Shown here piece after piece: positions 1-6,537 of a stretch of DNA of 9,189 nt. The notes below the pieces were generated by a model. That model saw only the letters and a list, made by a program, of their open reading frames with translations. It searched no databases and was not told where the DNA came from. The position numbers and the translations under genes are program-made. The first letter of the stretch is position 1; every line of letters begins with the position of its first letter. This DNA comes from an uncultured bacterium (GTDB lineage: Bacteria; Planctomycetota; Phycisphaerae; Phycisphaerales; SM1A02). The stretch is taken from positions 1 to 9,189 of the forward strand of contig CAIXEV010000279.1 of NCBI GenBank assembly GCA_903918555.1, written 5' to 3'.

Positions 1-1350
1 GGCGCCGAGCCGTGCGCGCAACGCGTCGTCGCCGAGCAGCCGAAGCACCGCGTCGCGCAGCCCCGCCGCGTCGTTCGCCTCGCACAGGATGCCCGTGTGT
101 CCGTCGTCGACCGCGTCGCCCACGCCGCCGACGCGCGTCGCCACCACGGGCACGCCGAGCATCTGCGACTCGAGCAGCACATTGGGCGTGCCCTCGGCGC
201 GCGACACGAGGAGCACGACATCCGCGGCCGCGAGCACCGCGGCCGCATCGCTGCGCGCGCCGAGCATGGTGAATCGGTCGCCGAGCGGCGCCGTCAGCGC
301 TCGAACCTCGTCGCGCAGCGGACCGTCGCCGGCAAGCGCGAACGACACGCGCGGATCCGCGGCGCACACGGCGCGCGCGGTCTCCGCGAAGAGGATCGGC
401 CGCTTTTCCTCGGTGAGCCGCAGCATGCCGACGACAAGCCCTCCGCCCTCGCCGACGAGCGAGGCGCGTAGGCGCGCGACATCGGCCGGCTCTGGCCGCG
501 CATGCTCCGACGGATCGACGCCATTCAGCACCACCGCGATGCGCGCGGGATCGATGTCGAGCCACTCGGCGTAGCTCGCGGCGCCCGCATGCGAGTTCGC
601 GACGAGGCGCACGCGCGGGTCGGCCACGAGCACGCGGTACCACGGGAGCATCCAGTTTCGGTGCAGCAGCGGGAAATTCGTGGGATTGAGCGATCGAAGC
701 GAGAGCACGACCCGCGGCACGCCGACTGCGAGCGCAGCGAGTCCCGCCGTCACATTCGCATGGTCGAGCCATGCATGCACGACCCGAGGCCGCGCGCGCA
801 GGAACTCGCCCGCGAGATCGACGACATCGTGGCGAATCGGAAGCGGCAGGGCGCGGAACCGCGCGTGCAGCGACCGGTCGGTGCGGATCCGCCCGAGCGC
901 GGCGGGATCCGCGTGATCGCCGCGGTGCAGCACGGGGACGCCGCAGCCGGCGAGGCGCGGGAGGTGGTGTCCGTGCACGCCGTCGCACGGCCGCAGCGTC
1001 ACGACTTCGTGGCGCGCAAGCCCGCGCTGCGTCGACGCCGCGACATAGAGGGCGAGCTGACGCTCCGCGCCGCCCGGGCCGAGGCTCCCGATGACCGAGA
1101 CCACGAGGTCGGCGGGCGTGAAGGGCGATTCGCCTTCCCGAAGCCACGGGGAGGTGACCGCATCGTCCGCGCCCTGCGCGGGGCGGCCGGCGAGCGCCCG
1201 ATTGCCCACCGCCTTCAGGACGCGCTCGACCTTCGGACCGCCGACGACGCCCGCGCGGCGCGCCACGCCGTGCGCGACGCGCAGCCCGAACGCAGCCACG
1301 CGGCGATGCAGCGGAAGGATCTCGTCGAACGCCGTCGCGTAGCAGCCCAT
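1..1350 (-). CDS. GT4-type glycosyltransferase (C-terminus cut by window edge)
   Basis: Reading the minus strand from the ATG at 1350-1348 gives 450 codons open to base 1, so the C-terminus is missing. The protein probably transfers a sugar from a nucleotide-sugar donor onto a growing surface glycan at the cytoplasmic face. Visible marks of a GT-B, GT4-family enzyme are an N-terminal GSLGPGGAERQ loop (residues 88-98), VHAWLDH, a central NGVDPS, the donor-site segment GMLRLTEEKRP with its Arg and Lys, and an E-x7-E motif (EGTPNVLLE, Glu386 and Glu394). About 85 residues of poorly conserved sequence precede the first Rossmann strand. An in-frame TAG lies about 50 nt upstream, and this ATG is the first one after it. 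No Shine-Dalgarno is seen; an extended -10-like box lies 9 nt before the ATG. It is transcribed away from the export operon and is clearly paralogous to the enzyme at 6538-8019. Donor and acceptor sugars cannot be told from sequence. Confidence 0.93.
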   Translation of the reverse strand, partial: MGCYATAFDEILPLHRRVAAFGLRVAHGVARRAGVVGGPKVERVLKAVGNRALAGRPAQGADDAVTSPWLREGESPFTPADLVVSVIGSLGPGGAERQLALYVAASTQRGLARHEVVTLRPCDGVHGHHLPRLAGCGVPVLHRGDHADPAALGRIRTDRSLHARFRALPLPIRHDVVDLAGEFLRARPRVVHAWLDHANVTAGLAALAVGVPRVVLSLRSLNPTNFPLLHRNWMLPWYRVLVADPRVRLVANSHAGAASYAEWLDIDPARIAVVLNGVDPSEHARPEPADVARLRASLVGEGGGLVVGMLRLTEEKRPILFAETARAVCAADPRVSFALAGDGPLRDEVRALTAPLGDRFTMLGARSDAAAVLAAADVVLLVSRAEGTPNVLLESQMLGVPVVATRVGGVGDAVDDGHTGILCEANDAAGLRDAVLRLLGDDALRARLGA

Positions 1351-1359
1351 GTCCGTTCG

Positions 1360-1368
1360 AGAATAGCA
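1360..1368 (-). promoter_or_regulatory. extended -10 box, minus strand
   Basis: On the minus strand this reads TGCTATTCT, matching the extended -10 pattern TGnTAnnnT. The box ends 9 nt before the ATG of the leftward glycosyltransferase, so a normal start point 6-8 nt downstream would leave a leader of at most a few bases. There is no evident -35 hexamer, which extended -10 promoters can tolerate. Assignment is by pattern and position only. Confidence 0.4.
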
Positions 1369-1414
1369 GGGTTTCCGCCGCGGACTTTGCGTGGCGAATC
1401 GCGCGAAAATGCCC

Positions 1415-1420
1415 TACTCT
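1415..1420 (+). promoter_or_regulatory. -10-like box before the operon's first gene
   Basis: TACTCT fits TANNNT and ends 6 nt before the ATG at 1427. Transcription starting at the usual distance would begin on or next to that A, giving a leaderless message. No Shine-Dalgarno is present at this start. The box also bears on start choice: it lies inside the coding sequence if the upstream ATG at 1409 or GTG at 1391 is used instead. Confidence 0.35.
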
Positions 1421-1426
1421 CTGCGG

Positions 1427-2623
1427 ATGTCGACAGAAGTCCAGGATATGACAGGCGAAGCGTCGCGCGCGCATGACGGCGCCGTGAAGGGCACCGACGA
1501 GTCCCTCCGCTTCGGGTTCGGCCGCAACTGGGCCGATTTCATCGCGCAGCACTTCAACGAGACGCGCGTCGAGTCGAGCCGCGAGCACCTCCTGAAGGCG
1601 CTGCGTGCGCAGTCGCTCGACGGCCTGAGCTTCCTCGACATCGGCTGCGGAAGCGGCCTCCACTCGCTCGCCGCGCTGCGCTCGGGCGCCGCGAAGGTCA
1701 CGGGCTTCGACTACGACCCGAACTCGGTCGCCACGAGCCTCAAGGTCCGCGAGATGGCTGCCGGCAACGACCCGCGCTGGACCGCCGAGCAGGGCTCGGT
1801 GCTCGATCCCGCGCGCATGCAGGCGCTGCCGAAGTTCGACATCGTGTACTCGTGGGGCGTCCTGCACCACACCGGCGAGATGTGGAAGGCGATGGACAAC
1901 GCGGTCATCCCGCGCAAGCCCGACGGCATCGTCTACATCGCGCTCTACTCGTCCGATCAATATGTCGATCCGCCGGCCGCGCATTGGGTGAAGGTCAAGC
2001 GCGCGTACAACCAGCGCGGCACGCTCGGAAAGCGGATGATGGAGTGGAAGCACGCGTCGAAGCTGTTCGCGGGCGGCCTTCGTCGCCTCGAGATGCCGTG
2101 GACGATGGTGAGAAACTACGGCACGCGCGGCATGGACTTCTGGACCGACATCCGCGACTGGCTCGGCGGCTGGCCGATCGAGTTCGCGTCGTACGCCGAG
2201 GTCGACGCATGGGGCCGGCGCCACGGGCTCGAGATCGTCAACGCGCTCGTCGGCGAAGGCTGCACCGAGTACATCCTCGCCGATCCCGCGAAAAACGCGA
2301 AGTGGGGCGCCGAGGAAGCGCGCCGCAAGAACTCGCTCGAGACGCTCGTCGGTCCGTTCACGAAGGGCCCCGGCCTCTCGTGGGTCGCGAAGCTGCCTGC
2401 GCTCAAGGGCCGCGGCGACGACGCGCTCCAGCCGCGCGGCTCGACGCTCATGCTCTACGACCGCGGACGGCCGATCGGCCTGCCGCACTTCATGCACGCG
2501 CATGTCGCGCGCTTCGGCGGCGGACGCTTCTCGCACTGGGACGACCATGTGCTCTTCTCGACGCCCGACGGCAGCGATCCGAACGCGGATCCGTCGCGCT
2601 GGCGTTTCTGCGCCAACTACTAG
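1427..2623 (+). CDS. SAM-dependent class I methyltransferase with C-terminal extension
   Basis: The product (398 aa from this start) should transfer a methyl group from S-adenosylmethionine, probably to a sugar of the exported glycan. Motif I is FLDIGCGSGLHS (Asp71-Gly77), the acidic adenosine-contact strand is TGFDYDPNSV, and the post-motif reads YSWGVLHHTG. This Rossmann core covers roughly residues 45-190. A Trp/Tyr-rich segment and then a C-terminal block of about 90 residues follow, ending in sequence such as FSHWDDHVLFSTPDGSDPN, which is not part of a minimal methyltransferase fold. Start choice is uncertain: in-frame ATG at 1409 and GTG at 1391 would add 6 or 12 residues. I prefer 1427 because a -10-like box sits 6 nt before it and the upstream residues look unconserved. 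It is first in the operon and ends 21 nt before the permease. The exact hydroxyl methylated is unknown. Confidence 0.88.
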   Translation: MSTEVQDMTGEASRAHDGAVKGTDESLRFGFGRNWADFIAQHFNETRVESSREHLLKALRAQSLDGLSFLDIGCGSGLHSLAALRSGAAKVTGFDYDPNSVATSLKVREMAAGNDPRWTAEQGSVLDPARMQALPKFDIVYSWGVLHHTGEMWKAMDNAVIPRKPDGIVYIALYSSDQYVDPPAAHWVKVKRAYNQRGTLGKRMMEWKHASKLFAGGLRRLEMPWTMVRNYGTRGMDFWTDIRDWLGGWPIEFASYAEVDAWGRRHGLEIVNALVGEGCTEYILADPAKNAKWGAEEARRKNSLETLVGPFTKGPGLSWVAKLPALKGRGDDALQPRGSTLMLYDRGRPIGLPHFMHAHVARFGGGRFSHWDDHVLFSTPDGSDPNADPSRWRFCANY

Positions 2624-2644
2624 TTCTTTCGGCGAAGCGCATCC

Positions 2645-3463
2645 GTGCAGGCCTCACCACCCATCGCGATCCTCCGCTCGGTCGCGCTGCGGCATCGCGA
2701 GCTCGTGCTCGAGCTTGCGCGCCGCGAGATCGCCGAGCGCTACGCGGGAAGCGCGCTCGGTGCGCTGTGGGCGGTGCTCACGCCGCTCGTGACGATGGCC
2801 GTCTATGTCGGGCTGTTCGCGTTCGTCTTCCCCGTGCGCTTCGGCGATGACAGCTCGCCGTGGACGGGCGCCGCGCTCATTCTCTCGGGCCTCGTGCCGT
2901 GGCTCGCATTCGTCGATGTCGCGACGCGCGCACCGTCGATCTTCGTGTCGCAGCGCGCGCTCGTGCGGCAGGTGGTCTTTCCGATCGAAGTGCTCCCCGC
3001 GCGCGCGGTCGCCTCGAGCCTCGTGACCTGGGCGGTCGGCACGGTCGTCGCGCTCGGCGTCGCCTTCGCCGCCGTCGGCGTGAAACCATCGTGGGCGCTG
3101 CTGCCGGTTCTCTGGGCGCTGCAGCTTCTCGCGATGTTCGGCGCGGCGTGCTTCCTCGCCACGCTCGGCGCATGGATGCGCGACCTGCGCGAGGTCGTCT
3201 CGATCCTCTCGAACATCGGCCTCTACATCGCGCCGATCCTGCTTCTCCCCGCGACGATCGCCATCTTGCCGCGCGCCGCGCACTGGGTGATCGCCGCGAA
3301 CCCGTTCAGCCACATGGTGTGGTGCTACCACGACGCGGTCGTCGCCGGCCGCTTCGAGCATCCCGAGTCGTGGATCGCGTTCCCGATCACCGCGCTTGCC
3401 GCGTTCGTCGGCGGAACCGTCGTCTTCGCGCGCGCCCGCGCCAACATCGCGGAGGTCCTCTGA
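2645..3463 (+). CDS. wzm: ABC-2 type polysaccharide export permease (Wzm-like)
   Basis: This 272-residue membrane protein would form the channel of an ABC exporter that moves lipid-linked polysaccharide from the cytoplasm to the periplasm. The family mark is the amphipathic REIAERYAGSALGALW segment (residues 27-42) just before the first membrane span. About six hydrophobic segments are visible, near residues 40-62, 74-93, 121-145, 149-174, 183-207 and 245-264, with the usual cytoplasmic RDLREVV loop at 179-185 and a conserved NPFSH near 219. Length matches the 255-280 residues usual for Wzm/TagG/RfbA-type permeases. The start is a GTG; no ATG fits the conserved N-terminus and no Shine-Dalgarno is obvious, so it may depend on coupling to the gene 21 nt upstream. 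Its stop overlaps the ATPase start (TGATG), the classic arrangement for the two halves of such a transporter. Confidence 0.93.
   Translation: MQASPPIAILRSVALRHRELVLELARREIAERYAGSALGALWAVLTPLVTMAVYVGLFAFVFPVRFGDDSSPWTGAALILSGLVPWLAFVDVATRAPSIFVSQRALVRQVVFPIEVLPARAVASSLVTWAVGTVVALGVAFAAVGVKPSWALLPVLWALQLLAMFGAACFLATLGAWMRDLREVVSILSNIGLYIAPILLLPATIAILPRAAHWVIAANPFSHMVWCYHDAVVAGRFEHPESWIAFPITALAAFVGGTVVFARARANIAEVL
3451..3455 (+). promoter_or_regulatory. Shine-Dalgarno of the ABC ATPase gene
   Basis: GGAGG lies 7 nt before the ATG at 3463, inside the 3' end of the permease gene. It is the only textbook ribosome-binding site among the operon's starts and it fixes the ATPase start, although the reading frame is open far upstream to 2860. 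Confidence 0.75.
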
Positions 3464-4701
3464 TGGAGCCCGTGATCGCCGCGCGCGCGCTGTCGAAGTC
3501 CTTCCGCGTCTACGCGCATCCGAAGGACATGCTGCTCGAGTTCGTGACGCGACGCGCGCGGCACAGCGAGTTCCCTGCGCTCACCGATGTCTCGTTCGAG
3601 ATCCAGCCCGGCGAGATCGTCGGCATCCTCGGGCGAAACGGCGCCGGCAAGAGCACGCTCCTCAAGCTGCTCGCGCGCACGCTCGAGCCGACGCGCGGTT
3701 CGTCCACGGTGCGCGGCCGCGTCTCCGCGATCCTCGAGCTCGGCACCGGCTTCCACCCCGACTATTCGGGCCGCGAGAACGCGCTCCTCGGCGCGATCTG
3801 CCTCGGCATGAGCCGCCGCGAGGCGCGCGAGCGGCTCGACTCGATCATCGCCTTCGCCGAGCTCGGCGAGTTCATCGACCGCCCGTTCCGCACCTATTCG
3901 TCTGGAATGCAGGCGCGACTGACATTCGCGACCGCGGTCGCCGCGACGCCCGAGGTGCTCATCGTCGACGAGGCGCTCGCCGTCGGCGACGCGCGCTTCC
4001 AGCTGCGCTGCTTCGACCGGATCCGCGAGATGCGCGACGCAGGCTGCACGATCCTCTTCGTGTCGCACTCGGTCGAGCAGGTGACGGGCTTGTGCACGCG
4101 CGCGATGCTGCTTGAAAAAGGCCGCCTCCTCGAGTTCGGCGATCCGGGCTTCGTCACGCGCGCCTACCACCGGCTGCTCTTCGGCCAGCAGGAACGCGGC
4201 GGCGCGACGGCCGCGGCGCCGTCCGCCGCAGGCGATGGCGCGCACGCCATGGGCACGGGCAGCTGGCGCATCGAGTCGGTCGAGCTCCTCGAGCAACGCG
4301 CCGACGGCACCACCGCGCCCGTCGAGGTGCTGCGTCCGCGCGGCCAGTATCTGCTGCGTTTCCGCGCGCGCGGCGAGGCGGCCATCGACGACCTCGTCGC
4401 AGGCTTCATCATCCGCAGCCGCCAGGGCCTCACGGTGTTCGGCACCGACTCGAACCTCGCGCTCGGCGGAACCATGACCGCGACGCCCGGCGAGGAGCTC
4501 GAGGTCTCGCTGCGGTTCACCTGCCATCTCGGCGGCGGCCGCTACTTCGCGGGCTTCGGCATCGCGCACGCCGACGGCACCAAGATCGATTTCCGCTACG
4601 ACGCGCTCGAGCTCGTCGTCGAGCCGACCAAGTCGATCTACGATGCGACGGTCGCCGACCTCGACGCGTCCATCGAGCTCACGCGACGGCCGACGCCATG
4701 A
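3463..4701 (+). CDS. wzt: ABC transporter ATPase with C-terminal carbohydrate-binding domain (Wzt-like)
   Basis: The product (412 aa) powers polysaccharide export with the adjacent permease. The nucleotide-binding domain shows Walker A GRNGAGKST (57-65, Lys63), signature YSSGMQ (145-150), Walker B VLIVDEALAVGD with Asp169/Glu170, and the switch His202 in FVSHS. The wording 'GFHPDYSGREN' and 'DEALAVGD' is typical of the polysaccharide/teichoic-acid exporter ATPases. An Ala-rich linker (about 246-263) leads to a beta-rich C-terminal domain from GTGSWRIESVEL to about residue 400. It resembles Wzt C-terminal domains, which in studied systems bind the modified end of the glycan and select substrate. 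The start is set by the GGAGG 7 nt upstream and by family alignment; the longer open frame back to 2860 is antisense-like Arg-rich sequence. The stop overlaps the next start as ATGA. Confidence 0.95.
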   Translation: MEPVIAARALSKSFRVYAHPKDMLLEFVTRRARHSEFPALTDVSFEIQPGEIVGILGRNGAGKSTLLKLLARTLEPTRGSSTVRGRVSAILELGTGFHPDYSGRENALLGAICLGMSRREARERLDSIIAFAELGEFIDRPFRTYSSGMQARLTFATAVAATPEVLIVDEALAVGDARFQLRCFDRIREMRDAGCTILFVSHSVEQVTGLCTRAMLLEKGRLLEFGDPGFVTRAYHRLLFGQQERGGATAAAPSAAGDGAHAMGTGSWRIESVELLEQRADGTTAPVEVLRPRGQYLLRFRARGEAAIDDLVAGFIIRSRQGLTVFGTDSNLALGGTMTATPGEELEVSLRFTCHLGGGRYFAGFGIAHADGTKIDFRYDALELVVEPTKSIYDATVADLDASIELTRRPTP

Positions 4702-5561
4702 CCGCGAAGCGAAACGGAATCCTCGGAGCGATCTTCGGCGGCACGGATCCCGCGATCTGGACCGTCGATCGCGGCGTGCTGCGTTTCGAGCGCGATCACG
4801 ACGGCTCCGCGATCGCGCTGTCCGAGCACGGCACGCGCGTCACGATCGAGGCCGGCGCGCGCATCGGCCGCGGCACGCGCGTCCACCTCCTCGGCGGCAC
4901 GCTCGAGATCGCAGCGGGCGCCGCGATCGGCGAGTCGGTCGACCTGCGCCCCTCGCGCGCGATCGCAATCGGCGCGGGCGCCGCGATCGACGACCTCGCG
5001 CAACTCCAATCGGACACCGCCGATCTCGCGGTCGGCGCAAAGGTCCGCATCGGCCGCTTCACGCGGATCTGGGCGCACAACGGCCCCGTCGCCCTCGGCG
5101 ACGAGACCACGATCGGCCCCTCGTGCACCTTCATCGGCACCGGCCGCGGCATCGCGATCGCGCCGCGCTGCGACTTCACCCACGCCGTCACGCTCGACAG
5201 CGCAGGCGGATCGATCGAGATGAACTCCGGCTCCGGCGTCGGCCCGAACTCCGTGCTCTACGGTCACGGCGGTCTCCGCATCGGCTCGGGCGTCGCGATC
5301 GCGGGCCTCACGATGATCGTGCCCGGCAACCACCGGTTCGCCGATGCGGACCAGCCGATCCGCGCGCAGGGAATCGACGCGATCCCGATCGAGATCGCCG
5401 ACGATGTCTGGATCGGCGGCGGCGCCGTCGTGCTCGCAGGCGCGCGCATCGGCGCGGGCGCGGTCATCGGCGCTGGCGCTGTCGTGCGCGGCGCCGTCGC
5501 GGCCGGCAGCGTGGTCGCGGGCGTCCCCGCGCGCGAGATCGCCCGTCGCGGCGGAGGCTGA
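4698..5561 (+). CDS. left-handed beta-helix (hexapeptide repeat) acyltransferase
   Basis: This 287-residue protein is built of imperfect hexapeptide repeats of the [LIV]-G-x-x-x-x type from about residue 50 to the C-terminus (for example IGRGTRVHL, IGESVDL, IGAGAVIGAGAVV). These form a left-handed beta-helix, usually trimeric. The segment PGNHRFADADQPIRAQG carries His212 at the place of the catalytic His of WbbJ/Maa/LacA-type O-acetyltransferases, followed by DDVWIGGGAVVLAGARIG (from 235) and the ending VVAGVPAREI that closes this family. It likely O-acetylates (or otherwise acylates) a sugar of the glycan in the cytoplasm. It is longer than the usual 180-220 residues of the family, with extra coils before the catalytic part. 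The ATG overlaps the ATPase stop; no Shine-Dalgarno is seen, so translation is probably coupled. Acetyl specificity is inferred. Confidence 0.9.
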   Translation: MTAKRNGILGAIFGGTDPAIWTVDRGVLRFERDHDGSAIALSEHGTRVTIEAGARIGRGTRVHLLGGTLEIAAGAAIGESVDLRPSRAIAIGAGAAIDDLAQLQSDTADLAVGAKVRIGRFTRIWAHNGPVALGDETTIGPSCTFIGTGRGIAIAPRCDFTHAVTLDSAGGSIEMNSGSGVGPNSVLYGHGGLRIGSGVAIAGLTMIVPGNHRFADADQPIRAQGIDAIPIEIADDVWIGGGAVVLAGARIGAGAVIGAGAVVRGAVAAGSVVAGVPAREIARRGGG

Positions 5562-5567
5562 TACGCT
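5559..5567 (+). promoter_or_regulatory. possible internal extended -10 promoter
   Basis: TGATACGCT, made from the stop codon of the acyltransferase gene and the next bases, fits the extended -10 pattern TGnTAnnnT. It ends 7 nt before the ATG at 5575, the geometry seen at the two divergent starts near 1350-1427. A GGAGG at 5553-5557 is 17 nt from that ATG, too far for an ordinary Shine-Dalgarno. No -35 element was found. It may give the last two genes extra, leaderless transcription; chance cannot be ruled out. Confidence 0.3.
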
Positions 5568-5574
5568 CTTGGCG

Positions 5575-6528
5575 ATGTCCGCCCCCGCGTCCGCCTCGCC
5601 CGCCATCCGCAATCCGCACTTCGACGACCTCCGCGTCGTCTGGAGCGACGAGTACTCGGGCCAGTACCAGCCGGTCGCCTACGACCAGCAGTTCGACGAC
5701 CAGTGGCGGCTCTTCCTCGACCGCGCCACGGGCTTCTGCGACCACACGGGCGTCGAGACGAGCGACGAGTACATCGACGACCGCATCGCCGAGCTGACGG
5801 GCGTGCGCGACTACCTCTGGAAGGCGAAGTGGGGCCCGCTCGCGGGCATCGCCGCGCGCCTTTCGGGCCGCGCCGCGCGCCAGGAACGCCGCGGCGTCGG
5901 CGGCCGCCTCTGGCTCGAGCCGAAGTTCCCGCTCGACTTCTTCAAGGGCAAGCGCTGCCTCGATGCCGGCTGCGGCGCGGGCCGCTGGACGAAGACGCTC
6001 GCGTCGCTCGGCGCCAACATGAAGTCGATCGATGTCTCGCGGCACGGCCTCGAGTCGACGAAGCGCTTCAACCAGGATGTCGAGAAGCTCAGCCTCTTCG
6101 AGCTCGACACGCGCCCCGACCTCCACAACGCCTTCGACTTCACGATCTGCTGGGGCGTCGTGATGTGCACGCACGATCCGCGCCGCGCGTTCGACCTCGT
6201 CGCCAAGACCGTGAAGCCCGGCGGCTCGCTCTACCTCATGGTCTACGCGCCGACCTACCACGCGTCGCAGCAGGTCTGCGACTGGCGCATGCGCTACCAC
6301 CGCGAGTGCCGCACCTTCGACGAGAAGCTGAAGTTCGCCTACTCGGTCGCCGACCGCCCCGAGAACGCGATCAACCTCCTCGACATGCTGAACACCTTCT
6401 ACAACTGGACCATTCCGCAGGATGTCTGCTTCGAATGGTTCCGCGCGAACGGGTTCACCGATGTCGTGCTCCTCAACCGCAACGAGCCGCACGCGTGCGG
6501 CCTGCATGTGCTCGGCCGCAAGGCCTGA
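5575..6528 (+). CDS. SAM-dependent class I methyltransferase
   Basis: The product (317 aa) is a second methyltransferase of the locus. An N-terminal region of about 120 residues, rich in Trp/Tyr/Asp (for example DDQWRLFL and ETSDEYIDDRI), precedes the Rossmann core. Motif I is CLDAGCGAGRW (128-138), the next acidic strand reads MKSIDVS, and the post-motif is ICWGVVMCTHDP (191-202), where many methyltransferases have 'VLHH'. The sequence KPGGSLYLMVYAP marks the later core strands. The likely role is methylation of the same glycan, at a different position or at the chain end. The ATG at 5575 is preferred; the frame is open back to 5344 only across the acyltransferase gene. It starts 13 nt after the previous stop and ends 9 nt before the next gene. 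It is not a close copy of the methyltransferase at 1427-2623. Substrate unknown. Confidence 0.88.
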   Translation: MSAPASASPAIRNPHFDDLRVVWSDEYSGQYQPVAYDQQFDDQWRLFLDRATGFCDHTGVETSDEYIDDRIAELTGVRDYLWKAKWGPLAGIAARLSGRAARQERRGVGGRLWLEPKFPLDFFKGKRCLDAGCGAGRWTKTLASLGANMKSIDVSRHGLESTKRFNQDVEKLSLFELDTRPDLHNAFDFTICWGVVMCTHDPRRAFDLVAKTVKPGGSLYLMVYAPTYHASQQVCDWRMRYHRECRTFDEKLKFAYSVADRPENAINLLDMLNTFYNWTIPQDVCFEWFRANGFTDVVLLNRNEPHACGLHVLGRKA

Positions 6529-6537
6529 CGCGCCGCG

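Larger units (their letters stand above)
1351..1426. promoter_or_regulatory. divergent promoter region between glycosyltransferase and export operon
   Basis: This 76-bp gap separates two divergently transcribed genes and is the only place upstream of the plus-strand operon where its promoter can lie, unless transcription enters from further away. It holds a minus-strand TGCTATTCT box and a plus-strand TACTCT box, annotated separately. No good TTGACA-like -35 hexamer is seen at 16-18 bp from either. The two genes belong to the same pathway by content, so shared control is plausible. Promoter activity is inferred, not shown. Confidence 0.55.

Noticed and set aside
502..1476. Plus-strand open frame of 324 codons at the left end
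   Set aside because: It is antisense to the leftward glycosyltransferase, which has all GT4 motifs. The translation is rich in Arg and His with no recognisable domain.
2860..3462. N-terminal extension of the ABC ATPase frame back to 2860
   Set aside because: It overlaps the permease gene in another frame and translates to Arg-rich sequence. Conserved ATPase sequence begins at 3463, right after a GGAGG at the proper distance.
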